Assembly: GCF_000426225.1 (NCBI RefSeq)
Contig: NZ_AUEY01000008.1
Coordinates: 32,536 to 96,535 of the forward strand
From: Desulforegula conservatrix Mb1Pa
Lineage (GTDB): Bacteria > Desulfobacterota > Desulfobacteria > Desulfobacterales > Desulforegulaceae
Direction of reading: 5' to 3'
Length of the DNA stretch: 64,000 bases
The position numbers and the translations under genes are program-made. The first letter of the stretch is position 1. Each line of letters begins with the position of its first letter. Below are positions 47,298-55,754 of the stretch, in pieces. The notes beneath the pieces are model-generated. The model was not told where the DNA came from. It searched no databases and saw nothing but the letters and a program-made list of their open reading frames with translations.

Positions 47298-47455
47298 TTG
47301 ACAAAATCGCAAAAAGTCTGATTTTCCGTCATTCCGGCGGGCCTGGCCCGGTGAAAACCGGGCTCCGGAATCCAGAAATAACTGAAAATGCAGGATGCCG
47401 GATCAAGTCCGGCATGACGCTGACGCTTTTATATGTCTTTTTGCGAGTCCATCAA
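47298..47455 (+). repeat. Interspersed repeat family A, copy 8
   Basis: About 158 bp, forward, the best-preserved copy: TTGACAAAATCGCAAAAAGTC at the left, CTTTTTGCGAGTCCATCAA at the right, CATTCCGGCGGGCCTGGCCC and GCCGGATCAAGTCCGGC inside. It sits between ilvN and ilvC. Confidence 0.9.
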
Positions 47456-47520
47456 TATTTACTGAAAAAATTAAAACGGCCGCAAATCAAGCGGTGAACT
47501 GAATTTAAAGGAGAATAATC

Positions 47521-48576
47521 GTGGCAAAAATAGATTTTGGTGGCGTTGTGGAAGAAGTAATAATGTCAGATGAATTTCCTCTGGAAAAAGCCAGAGAAGT
47601 TCTTAAAAATGAAACCATTGCTATTCTTGGTTATGGTGTTCAAGGCCCTGCCCAGGCTTTAAATCTTAGGGATAACGGATTTTCTGTAATCATCGGCCAG
47701 CTTGAAGGCGACGCGTTCTGGAACAAGGCTATTGCAGACGGATTCGTTCCTGGTGAAAACCTTTTCCCTATTGCAGAAGCTGCAAAAAGGGGAACCATCA
47801 TCATGGTACTTCTTTCAGACGCAGGTCAGGCTGCAACCTGGGACATTGTAAAAGCCAACCTGAACGAAGGTGATGCGCTTCATTTCTCCCATGGCTTCTC
47901 AATTGTTTACAAGGAGCAGACCAAGATCATTCCTCCTGCGAACGTAGATGTAACGCTGGTTGCTCCAAAGGGTTCGGGACGCAGCGTACGTGATAACTTC
48001 CTTAATGGTGAAGGTATCAACTCTAGTTTTGCAGTTTTCCAGGATTTTACAGGCCGCGCAAAGGAAAGAGCTCTTGCAATCGGTATAGCCATAGGCTCAG
48101 GCTACCTTTTTGAAACAACTTTTGAAAAGGAAGTTTACAGTGACCTTACAGGTGAGCGCGGTGTTCTTATGGGATGCCTTGCAGGAACCATGGAAGCTCA
48201 GTACAATCTTCTCCGCAAGAACGGACACAGCCCAAGCGAGGCCTTCAATGAAACAGTTGAAGAGCTTACCCAGAGCCTTATCCGTCTGGTTGACCAGAAC
48301 GGCATGGACTGGATGTTCTCAAACTGCAGCATCACCGCACAGCGCGGTGCTCTTGACTGGGCTCCACGGTTCAGAGATGCGGTTGCACCTGTTTTTGAGC
48401 AGCTTTATGCGAGCGTGAAAACAGGCAAAGAAACAGAAATAGTAATGACAGCTGCAAGTGCTCCTGACTACAGGGAAGTTGTCCTGAAAAAAGAACTGGA
48501 CGCAATCAAGAATTCTGAAATGTGGAAAGCCGGAGCCGCTGTAAGAAAGCTCAGACCAGCAAACAGAAATAAGTAA
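47521..48576 (+). CDS. ilvC: Ketol-acid reductoisomerase
   Basis: NAD(P)H enzyme of Ile/Val synthesis. 351 residues, class I length, GTG start with AAAGGAG 8 nt upstream. The Rossmann motif is ILGYGVQGPAQALNLRDNG; DLTGERGVLMG and ERGVLMGCLAGTMEAQ are the metal-binding blocks. A terminator lies 28 bp past the stop. Confidence 0.95.
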   Translation: MAKIDFGGVVEEVIMSDEFPLEKAREVLKNETIAILGYGVQGPAQALNLRDNGFSVIIGQLEGDAFWNKAIADGFVPGENLFPIAEAAKRGTIIMVLLSDAGQAATWDIVKANLNEGDALHFSHGFSIVYKEQTKIIPPANVDVTLVAPKGSGRSVRDNFLNGEGINSSFAVFQDFTGRAKERALAIGIAIGSGYLFETTFEKEVYSDLTGERGVLMGCLAGTMEAQYNLLRKNGHSPSEAFNETVEELTQSLIRLVDQNGMDWMFSNCSITAQRGALDWAPRFRDAVAPVFEQLYASVKTGKETEIVMTAASAPDYREVVLKKELDAIKNSEMWKAGAAVRKLRPANRNK

Positions 48577-48603
48577 GTATTTTTTCTGAACAGGAAATAG
48601 AAT

Positions 48604-48634
48604 GCGGGGGTATTTTTTTTAAAAATACCCCCGC
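48604..48634 (+). terminator. Terminator after ilvC
   Basis: Perfect 14 bp stem GCGGGGGTATTTTT / AAAAATACCCCCGC around a 3 nt loop. It ends the ilv operon. Confidence 0.85.
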
Positions 48635-48666
48635 AATTTCTAAATTCACGGGTTTCTAAATTTAGC

Positions 48667-48728
48667 GTCGTGTCTGCGTCATGCAGGACTTGATCCGGCA
48701 TCTTGTATTTTCAATTTGAGACGTTGTC
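48667..48728 (-). repeat. Decayed repeat family A fragment
   Basis: Contains GCAGGACTTGATCCGGCATC and GAGACGTTGTC, which match the reverse element, but both ends are lost. About 62 bp. Confidence 0.5.
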
Positions 48729-49140
48729 GGTATTGTTTTTGGGAACGAATAATGTATATCCCCAAGTTATGGTTGCATCATTATATTCGTTAAATCACAA
48801 AACCATAAAGTTTCTGCGGATCTTTTTTCAAAAAAAGACTCGCCTAAGGCACTCGTAACTTCAAACAAGACAGAACCATAAAATTTAAGTGATTAAGGTT
48901 TTTGAAGTTTGATTTTTGCTAAAAATTTTAAGTTTTTTTCAAAGATCATTATTCAAAAATCTGCAATCGAAATTTTATTTAGGAAAATTTATGGAATAAT
49001 TACTTCCAGTTTTCCAGGAATAAATGGATGAACCGTAATCAGATTTGACAATTCAGGTTAAGTGAACATTTTTTGTCAGAAAAATTGACTCAGAGTCATT
49101 TGCGAATTTAAAAGTCCAGCCAGCAGATATCGGAGATTTT
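48729..49140. other. Upstream region of cimA
   Basis: About 410 bases of AT-rich sequence. I see no leader peptide rich in Ile/Leu and no terminator here, unlike before ilvD. A candidate promoter TTGACT (49085-49090), 17 nt, TTAAAA lies 27 bp before the cimA ATG. A hairpin-like TTTTTTCAAAAAAA run at 48822-48836 is present. Confidence 0.35.
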
Positions 49141-50721
49141 ATGAAGTCCATACTTCTTTATGATACTACATTACGTGATGGAGCCCAGGGAGAAAATATA
49201 AGCTTTACTGCCGAGGACAAGCTCAGAATTGCCCAGAGGCTTGATGACAATGGCTTCCATTTCATTGAAGGCGGCTGGCCTGGCGCAAACCCAAGAGATA
49301 CTAGATTTTTTGAGCTTGCAAAAAATGCGGAGTTCAAAAATGCCAGGATCGCAGCTTTCGGATCCACAAGAAGGCCGAACACAAAACCAGAAGACGACGT
49401 CATTTTGAAGGCTCTTATTGAAAGTGAAGCGCCTGCTGTGACTATTTTCGGGAAGTCGTGGGATCTTCATGTCTTTCTTATGGAGAACACTCTGCCTGAA
49501 AATATTTGCATGGTAAGGGATTCCGTAGAATTCCTCAAAAAGAAAGGCAGAATTGTAATCTATGATGCAGAGCATTTTTTTGACGGATACAAGGCAAATA
49601 AAGATTATGCATTTGAAACCCTTGCTGCAGCTGTAGAAGGCGGAGCCGACTATATAACACTCTGTGACACGAACGGCGGGTCCTTGCCCCATGAAGTCGC
49701 TGAAATATCAAGGTCTGTCCTTTCTTTTATGGATGAAAGATTCAAGGACAACAGCAATGTTTTGCCAATAAAGCTTGGAATTCATGCACATAATGATAGC
49801 TCAATGGCCGTGGCAAATTCCATTGAGGCTGTCCGTTCAGGCGCCATGATGGTTCAAGGCACAATAAACGGATACGGCGAGCGTTGCGGCAATGCAGACA
49901 TGACATCAATCATTCCTGTTTTACAGTTAAAAATGGGTTGTGACTGTTTGAGTTCTGAGAATCTTGCAAGAATGAACAAACTATCACGTTTTGTCAGTGA
50001 AGTCGCAAACATGACTCCTCAGAACAGCAGGCCTTTTGTTGGAAAAAGCGCATTCGCTCACAAGGGCGGGGTTCATGTTAGCGCAGTAATGAAGAATCCT
50101 CTGGCTTATGAGCATATGGATCCAGCCTTGGTTGGTAATGAGCGCAGGGTGCTGATGAGTGACTATTCCGGAAAAAGTAATGTCGAATACAAGCTCAAGG
50201 AACTTGGCATAGATACTGATTCTAACGTGAATGCAAGCGCTGTTGTTGCTGAAATAAAGGCACTGGAGGAGGAAGGTTACCAGTTTGAGGTGGCGGACGC
50301 CTCTCTCAAGCTGCTCATCGACAGGCATGCTGATAAATATAAGGAGTTTTTTGAGCTCGTATCTTTCCGGGTAACAGTTGAGAAAGACAAGAATCAGGCA
50401 TGTCGATCCCACGCTGTTATAAAGATTGCGGTCGACGGAGAAGACAGAATAACTGCTGCTGAAGGCCACGGTCCGGTAAGCGCCCTCGACAATGCGATAA
50501 GGAAGGCTCTGTGCCATTTTTATCCACGTATCTGCAATATGCATCTTGTTGATTATAAGGTTCGTGTAATAGATGGCCAGGATGGAACAGCGGCCAAGGT
50601 TCGAGTTCTTATAGAGTCAAGGGATGAAGGACAGGTCTGGAGCACAATGGGCGTTTCAGAGGATATAATAGAGGCGAGCTGGAAGGCTCTTTCGGACAGT
50701 TTTAATTTTAAACTTTCATAA
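49141..50721 (+). CDS. cimA: Citramalate synthase
   Basis: Condenses pyruvate with acetyl-CoA to (R)-citramalate, the entry to threonine-independent isoleucine synthesis. 526 residues of the HMGL/IPMS family: LYDTTLRDGAQGE and IEGGWPGANPRDTRFF are CimA-type (LeuA has EAGFPAAS), HAHNDSSMAVANS is the metal site, and the C-terminal LeuA-dimer domain is present (about 390-526). It is followed by repeat B and leuA. Confidence 0.93.
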   Translation: MKSILLYDTTLRDGAQGENISFTAEDKLRIAQRLDDNGFHFIEGGWPGANPRDTRFFELAKNAEFKNARIAAFGSTRRPNTKPEDDVILKALIESEAPAVTIFGKSWDLHVFLMENTLPENICMVRDSVEFLKKKGRIVIYDAEHFFDGYKANKDYAFETLAAAVEGGADYITLCDTNGGSLPHEVAEISRSVLSFMDERFKDNSNVLPIKLGIHAHNDSSMAVANSIEAVRSGAMMVQGTINGYGERCGNADMTSIIPVLQLKMGCDCLSSENLARMNKLSRFVSEVANMTPQNSRPFVGKSAFAHKGGVHVSAVMKNPLAYEHMDPALVGNERRVLMSDYSGKSNVEYKLKELGIDTDSNVNASAVVAEIKALEEEGYQFEVADASLKLLIDRHADKYKEFFELVSFRVTVEKDKNQACRSHAVIKIAVDGEDRITAAEGHGPVSALDNAIRKALCHFYPRICNMHLVDYKVRVIDGQDGTAAKVRVLIESRDEGQVWSTMGVSEDIIEASWKALSDSFNFKLS

Positions 50722-50763
50722 AGTTTTTTTGCGGAACTTTTTTAAAGCGATCCGCCGGAGGCA
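50721..50763 (-). repeat. Short repeat family B, copy 2 (reverse)
   Basis: Reverse complement reads TCCGGCGGATCGCTTTAAAA then AAGTTCCGCAAAAAAACTT, matching copies 1 and 3. It begins at the cimA stop codon. Confidence 0.5.
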
Positions 50764-50790
50764 ATATTTAAATGAATTCAGGAGACAACA

Positions 50791-50868
50791 ATGCCGCAGG
50801 GAATATATCCTTCCTGCGGCCCATGCTCATGGCGAAAACTGTGTAATATAGTCAATTCGAATCCATGA
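50791..50868 (+). CDS. Possible 25-residue peptide upstream of leuA
   Basis: An ATG with AGGAG 6 nt upstream opens a 25-codon frame containing SCGPCSW and ending 23 bp before leuA. Codons 2-10 (50793-50820) form a hairpin GCCGCAGG/CCTGCGGC. It lacks a Leu run, so it is not a normal leu leader. It may be a chance frame. Confidence 0.25.
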   Translation: MPQGIYPSCGPCSWRKLCNIVNSNP

Positions 50869-50891
50869 AAATTTAAAATGAGGTTTATACC

Positions 50892-52427
50892 ATGAGCGAG
50901 CGTCTTTATATATTTGATACCACACTTCGTGACGGAGAGCAGTCTCCGGGCGCAACAATGAATTCTGCGGAAAAGATCAGGATAGCTACCCAGCTCGAAG
51001 AGCTCGGTGTTGATATAATTGAAGCAGGTTTCCCTGCCGCGTCTGAAGGAGATTTTGAAGCTGTTTCTCTTGTTGCGAAAGCTGTAAAAAATATCCAGGT
51101 TGCTGGCCTGTGCAGGGCGAGCAAAGCGGATATTGACAAGGCCTGGGGAGCTGTAAAGCTTGCAAAAAATCCAAGGATTCATACCTTTCTCGCCACTTCT
51201 CCGCTTCATATGAAGTATAAGCTTCAGATGAGCGAGGAACAGGTTCTTGAGCGAGCTGTGGAGGCTGTCAGGTACGCTAAACAATTTACGGACAATGTTG
51301 AGTTTTCCGCTGAAGACGGTTCTAGGAGCGACCGGGATTTTCTTTGCAAGGTATTCTCTGCCGTAATAGAAGCAGGAGCTACTACCCTGAATCTTCCGGA
51401 TACGGTCGGTTATGCCGTTCCCCATGAATTTGCCGATCTTGTCCGCTATGTGATGAAAAATACAAAGGATATGAATAAGGCAATTCTCAGTGTTCACTGT
51501 CATAACGATCTTGGACTCGCGACCGCAAACACCCTTGCTGCAATAGCCGCCGGTGCAAGACAGGCAGAAGTCACAATAAACGGAATAGGCGAGAGGGCTG
51601 GGAATACGGCACTTGAGGAGGTTGTGATGGCTCTTCATACCAGGCCAGGCCTTGCTCCTGTGAAAACAGGCATAGACACGACAAGGATATGCCCGACCAG
51701 CAGTCTTGTGAGCATGATTACCGGAATGATTGTCCAGCCTAATAAGGCGGTTGTCGGAGCAAACGCGTTTGCCCATGAGTCAGGAATACACCAGGACGGT
51801 GTTTTGAAAAACCCCATGACTTACGAGATAATGAATCCTGAACTTGTGGGTTTAAGCAAAAACAATCTCGTCATTGGCAAGCACTCAGGCAGGGCCGCAT
51901 TAAGGTCAAAGCTTGAGGAAATGGGATACCAACTCTCTGATGAAGAGCTTAAAAAAGTTTTTGTAAAATTCAAGGCACTTGCAGACAAGAAGAAGGATAT
52001 TCTTGACGCTGATATTGAAGCACTTGTCAACGAGGATATAATGAGGGGCGGGGAATATTACAGCCTTGATTATCTTCACGTCGGATGCGGCACAACAGTA
52101 ACCCCTGTGGCGCACGTAAAGATGAAAATAGAAGGCGAAAGCGTTTCCGGATTTGGTGACGGTAACGGTCCGATAGATGCTGCATTTAACGCCATTACAA
52201 AAGTTACTGGAGAGAAACCCGAACTCCTCAGATTTACGGTAAGCGCACTGACTGGGGGCACCGATGCCCAGGGTGAGGTTACTGTAAGGGTAAAGGACGG
52301 CGAGTTTATTTCACTTGGGAAAGGTGCAGATCCGGACATTGTAACGGCAAGTGCAAAAGCATATATAAACGGCTTGAACAGGCTTAATCATCTTAAGAAG
52401 AATCCGGTTAACAAAGAATCATTTTGA
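50892..52427 (+). CDS. leuA: 2-isopropylmalate synthase
   Basis: First committed step of leucine synthesis. 511 residues: FDTTLRDGEQSPGATM, AGFPAASEGDFEAV, the metal-binding HCHNDLGLATAN and the C-terminal regulatory dimer domain (about 390-511). Bacterial LeuA length (long form). GAGG lies 9 nt before the ATG. A strong terminator follows, after a mini-copy of repeat A. Confidence 0.95.
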   Translation: MSERLYIFDTTLRDGEQSPGATMNSAEKIRIATQLEELGVDIIEAGFPAASEGDFEAVSLVAKAVKNIQVAGLCRASKADIDKAWGAVKLAKNPRIHTFLATSPLHMKYKLQMSEEQVLERAVEAVRYAKQFTDNVEFSAEDGSRSDRDFLCKVFSAVIEAGATTLNLPDTVGYAVPHEFADLVRYVMKNTKDMNKAILSVHCHNDLGLATANTLAAIAAGARQAEVTINGIGERAGNTALEEVVMALHTRPGLAPVKTGIDTTRICPTSSLVSMITGMIVQPNKAVVGANAFAHESGIHQDGVLKNPMTYEIMNPELVGLSKNNLVIGKHSGRAALRSKLEEMGYQLSDEELKKVFVKFKALADKKKDILDADIEALVNEDIMRGGEYYSLDYLHVGCGTTVTPVAHVKMKIEGESVSGFGDGNGPIDAAFNAITKVTGEKPELLRFTVSALTGGTDAQGEVTVRVKDGEFISLGKGADPDIVTASAKAYINGLNRLNHLKKNPVNKESF

Positions 52428-52459
52428 TCGTCATTTTCTGATCAAGGATTTTTTAACTT

Positions 52460-52524
52460 TATGGACTCGCAAAAAGTCAGCAAAGGACTTCAGCACCAAG
52501 CCGGATTTTTTGCGACCTTGTTAA
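52460..52524 (-). repeat. Repeat family A internal-deletion derivative, copy 9
   Basis: Only 65 bp, but both ends are kept: TATGGACTCGCAAAAAGTC on the left and TTTTTGCGACCTTGTTAA on the right, in reverse orientation. The palindromic centre is missing. It lies 32 bp after leuA. Confidence 0.75.
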
Positions 52525-52528
52525 ACTT

Positions 52529-52562
52529 AAAAAGGGGGATGGCTGATACCATCCCCCTTTTT
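52529..52562. terminator. Bidirectional terminator between leuA and the CHI-like gene
   Basis: A 14 bp perfect stem AAAAAGGGGGATGG / CCATCCCCCTTTTT with a 6 nt loop, T-tracts on both strands; serves the convergent genes. Confidence 0.9.
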
Positions 52563-52583
52563 GTTACCTATTTTCAGCCTGAT

Positions 52584-53144
52584 TTATTTTCCAAGCATAG
52601 CGTCTTTAAGATCGCCGTCAGCTGGTTTGTCGCACAGCCAGATACCGAAAAGAGCCTTTTTGAAAGCTATTCCTGCAATTGTATTTACTTTTGCGCCATT
52701 TTTGTAAATTTCGACGCCGGTTCCAGGAACATAGATGAACTGCTGTTTGTCACCTTCTTTAATTTCTGTTTTGAAAACAGAAATGAATGTATCAATTTCT
52801 TTTTTAAGAGGGGCAATATTTCCGCCTGTTGAATTTTCAAAGCCTTCATTTATTGCGTTCATCATTTTTTCGCTGGTAATCATTCCTGAAACGATATGAA
52901 GAGTGATTGCCATTGGTGCATCTGCGTCAATTATTGCTTTTTCATCTTTTGCAGGCTTCTGTGTGTAGAGAGAACCAACATAAAGCTTCATACCTATTTT
53001 TGTTCTGAAGCCAGCGCCATTAAGCGCAAGATTTTCACTACCCGCCTTAAGAGTATCAGGCACGTCATAATCACCTACTTTTTTAGCCCATGCAACAGAA
53101 GATGTGAGTAATAGAACAAGCAATACAGACAGTAACTTTTTCAT
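52584..53144 (-). CDS. Secreted chalcone isomerase-like protein
   Basis: 186 residues with a Sec signal peptide (residues 1-20, LLSVLLVLLLTSSVAWA). The mature part resembles the bacterial chalcone-isomerase-like fold (LNGAGFRTKIGMKLYVGSLYT, and later TIAGIAFKKALFGIWLCDKPAD at its end). Bacterial members are of unknown function and rarely isomerises flavonoids. AGGAG precedes the ATG. Confidence 0.8.
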   Translation of the reverse strand: MKKLLSVLLVLLLTSSVAWAKKVGDYDVPDTLKAGSENLALNGAGFRTKIGMKLYVGSLYTQKPAKDEKAIIDADAPMAITLHIVSGMITSEKMMNAINEGFENSTGGNIAPLKKEIDTFISVFKTEIKEGDKQQFIYVPGTGVEIYKNGAKVNTIAGIAFKKALFGIWLCDKPADGDLKDAMLGK

Positions 53145-53289
53145 TTTTTTTGAGCTCCTTGGTTTTTGTTTTCGAAAAAAAACGGATTTCTCCGTTAGCT
53201 GGCTTGTGTATTTGCAATAAATATAGGGATTTGTTTTGATCTATTGAGATCTCGGCCGAGTAAAAAACTTGGGTAAACACTGTTTTTTA

Positions 53290-53318
53290 TTGACTCGTTT
53301 GTTTCATAGAGTTAACTA
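53290..53318 (+). promoter_or_regulatory. Probable promoter of the TPR gene
   Basis: TTGACT, 17 nt, TAACTA, the same layout as the ilv promoter, 49 bp before the gene start. Confidence 0.4.
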
Positions 53319-53366
53319 AATTTAAAAATTCAGAAGAACCTATAATCCATAAAAGGAGCTGTTTCA

Positions 53367-54119
53367 ATGAAAAAGATGTTTTTTTTCAGCCTTGGACTTA
53401 TTATTACGCTTTTTACAAATGTCGGCTTCGCGGCCGATAGCCCCCTTTCCCAGGCAGAGGCACTAAGGGAAAAAGGCGGCATAGAAAACTTCACAGCTGC
53501 AATTAAATTCTACGAAGAAGCAGTGGCAGCAAATCCTTCGGATTACGAAGCAAATTGGAAGTGCGCGCGAATTTACAGGGATTACGGCAACTGGTACAAA
53601 GAAAATAAAAAAGGAGATTGGGAGAAAATATGCGCTGATTCAGGCAAAAAAGGGATGACATTTGCCGAGAAGGCCATTGCTGTAAATTCCAAGAGTCCTG
53701 AAGGGTTTTATTTTTATGGTGTTTGCGCCGGAATCTACTCTGATGGAGCAGGAATAATGACAGCGCTTAAAGAAGGCTTGAAGGACAAAATCCAGACAAA
53801 TCTGGAAAAGGCTTATAATATAGATAAAAAATATGATGACGCAAGTACTCCGCTGGCCTTGGGTCGTTTTTGGGCAGTTGTTCCGTTCCCGTTTACAGAC
53901 AAAGATAAAGCCATGAAATATTATGAAGAATATATGTCCACGACCAAACACACCGCCAAACATGATGATGAGAGAAATCTCTACGTTGCCGAACTGCTCA
54001 TTGATAAAGGTGGGGACGCCAATCTGGCTAAAGCCAAAACTTTTATCGAAAAAGCTTCAAAATCCAGTAACTCATACTATAAAAGCGAAGCTGCGAGACT
54101 ACAGAAAGAAATGAATTAA
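53367..54119 (+). CDS. Periplasmic TPR-like protein
   Basis: 250 residues. A signal peptide (residues 1-22, FFFSLGLIITLFTNVGFA) is followed by helical repeats typical of a TPR domain (AIKFYEEAVAANPSDYEAN, ANLAKAKTFIEKASKSSNS). Mature part about 228 residues. It has no enzymatic motif. It may be a lipid- or protein-binding helper such as TatT-type TRAP-associated proteins, but no transporter is nearby. AAAAGGAG lies 7 nt ahead. Confidence 0.8.
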   Translation: MKKMFFFSLGLIITLFTNVGFAADSPLSQAEALREKGGIENFTAAIKFYEEAVAANPSDYEANWKCARIYRDYGNWYKENKKGDWEKICADSGKKGMTFAEKAIAVNSKSPEGFYFYGVCAGIYSDGAGIMTALKEGLKDKIQTNLEKAYNIDKKYDDASTPLALGRFWAVVPFPFTDKDKAMKYYEEYMSTTKHTAKHDDERNLYVAELLIDKGGDANLAKAKTFIEKASKSSNSYYKSEAARLQKEMN

Positions 54120-54152
54120 TACTATCTGAATATATTTTCAGATTGATAAAGC

Positions 54153-54179
54153 AAAAAGAGGCCCTTTCGGGCCTCTTTT
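54153..54179 (+). terminator. Terminator after the TPR gene
   Basis: AAAGAGGCCC / GGGCCTCTTT stem with a TTTC loop, followed by T-run; lies 35 bp past the stop codon. Confidence 0.88.
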
Positions 54180-54244
54180 ATATTGGGTTCTGTTCCCGTT
54201 AAGTGTGGAATATTTTATTTTTCCAATAACTAACAATTGTTTAT

Positions 54245-54306
54245 TATAAAAAAGCGGCTTCCGGCGGGTCGCTTTTTTATAATAAGCTCCGCAAAAACTT
54301 TCAGGA
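54245..54306 (+). repeat. Short repeat family B, copy 3, with terminator-like hairpin
   Basis: TTATAAAAAAGCG ... CGCTTTTTTATAA is a 13 bp palindrome around a CCGGCGG loop; AAGCTCCGCAAAAACTTTC follows. It lies 20 bp after the pyrD stop (minus strand), so it may terminate pyrD; the same sequence block is at copies 1 and 2. Confidence 0.6.
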
Positions 54307-54325
54307 AAGTAAAGGGAACATAGCC

Positions 54326-55234
54326 TTATATTTTTACGGTTCCCCTCAGTTCGTGCAAAGAAGTGATCTTGTTTTTTTTCATGTATTTCACAATTCCTTC
54401 GATTATTCTGAGGGGGGTCTTCGGATCCGGGAAATTTGCGGTGCCTATCTGAACTGCTGTTGCTCCCGCTATTATGAATTCTATGGCGTCTTCAGCGCAT
54501 GTTATTCCACCAAGACCGATTACAGGGATAGATACGCTGTTTGCTGTCTGCCACACCATTCTTACTGCTACTGGCTTGATGGCTGGGCCCGAGAGTCCTC
54601 CTGTAATGTTTGCAAGCATGGGTTTTCTGGTTCTGATATCTATGGCCATTCCTGTGATGGTGTTTATCAGTGAAAGGGCATCAGCACCTGCTGCCTCTGC
54701 TGCTCTTGCAATAATCGTAATATCAGTTACGTTCGGGCTTAATTTTGCAATTAATGTCTTGGAAGTTTGTTTCCTTACTGCAGAAATAACTTCATGGGTA
54801 AGTTCCGGCACTGTACCAAATGCAACGCCGCCCTTACTGACATTTGGGCATGAAATATTTACTTCAATTCCTGATATCCCATCAAGCTTGTCTATTATCC
54901 CTGCAAGTTCGGCATATTCATCCGCTGTTTTGCCGTAAATATTTGTTATAACAGGTGTTTCAAGGGATTTAAGGTAAGGCAGCTTTTTACTTATGAAGGC
55001 TTTTATTCCCACATTTTCAAGGCCTATTGAGTTAAGCATCCCGCAAGGCGTTTCAGCTATTCTCGGTTCAGGATTTCCCTTGGACGGTTCAATTGAAATT
55101 CCTTTGACTACAATTGCGCCTAATGCATTGATATCAAGTGCTTCACCATATTCACGGGCATAGCCGTAAGTGCCTGAGGCTGAGATAACCGGATTTTTAA
55201 GATCAATGCTGCCGATTCTTATGTTGGTATTCAT
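54326..55234 (-). CDS. pyrD: Dihydroorotate dehydrogenase, catalytic subunit, class 1B
   Basis: FMN enzyme oxidising dihydroorotate. 302 residues, with catalytic Cys129 in NISCPNVSKGG (Cys as base is the class 1 hallmark), NPVISASGTYG near the start and IGLGGITCAEDA at the phosphate site. Class 1B enzymes use a PyrK partner for NAD; no pyrK is adjacent. Confidence 0.93.
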   Translation of the reverse strand: MNTNIRIGSIDLKNPVISASGTYGYAREYGEALDINALGAIVVKGISIEPSKGNPEPRIAETPCGMLNSIGLENVGIKAFISKKLPYLKSLETPVITNIYGKTADEYAELAGIIDKLDGISGIEVNISCPNVSKGGVAFGTVPELTHEVISAVRKQTSKTLIAKLSPNVTDITIIARAAEAAGADALSLINTITGMAIDIRTRKPMLANITGGLSGPAIKPVAVRMVWQTANSVSIPVIGLGGITCAEDAIEFIIAGATAVQIGTANFPDPKTPLRIIEGIVKYMKKNKITSLHELRGTVKI

Positions 55235-55435
55235 GTCAATTCCGATGCTTGTGCTTATTGTTTTTGATATTGAGACTTTCCAGTCTCAGTGTCGATTCTT
55301 TAAGACAATTTGACTATTTTAAAAATGAAAAAATATGTGTATATAATTTATAACTAAACTTAATTTGTATGGCATGTACTTTTTTTTCGTGGTATCCAGC
55401 ATTATTTCTTTAAATTTTAACTCTGGAGCTAATCT

Positions 55436-55660
55436 ATGGAATTCCAAGCTAGGTATGTTCGGGTTACCATAAAAATGATTGATGGATCCCTTCTCAACGG
55501 CAAAGTTAATTTGTCATCAAAGCAGAGAGTTTCAGATTTATTCACCAAGAGTTCAAATCCGTTCATAGTAGTTGTCGGAGCGCTGACAAAGCAGGCTGAA
55601 GACAAGATAATGTTTCTCAATAAGAATCATATTATCTGGGTGGAACCTGAGGATAGCTGA
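55436..55660 (+). CDS. Small beta-rich hypothetical protein
   Basis: 74 residues: YVRVTIKMIDGSLLNGKVNLSS then ...QRVSDLF and KIMFLNKNHIIWVEPEDS. It looks like a small beta-barrel family (DUF6812-type, from memory) of unknown function. It ends 94 bp before leuC. CTGGAG lies 9 nt upstream of the ATG. Confidence 0.7.
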   Translation: MEFQARYVRVTIKMIDGSLLNGKVNLSSKQRVSDLFTKSSNPFIVVVGALTKQAEDKIMFLNKNHIIWVEPEDS

Positions 55661-55754
55661 TAATTGTAGGCAGCTATGCCGATTCAGGGCGCTTTGACTA
55701 TGAATCTGTTGGAATTAAATGCCTCAAAGCAGGCCCTTTTGACGAGGAGATAAA

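Noticed and set aside
55676..55753. Leu-containing peptide frame before leuC
   Set aside because: It holds seven Leu codons among 25, but there is no terminator between it and leuC, so it is not an attenuator; it also overlaps the leuC ribosome site.
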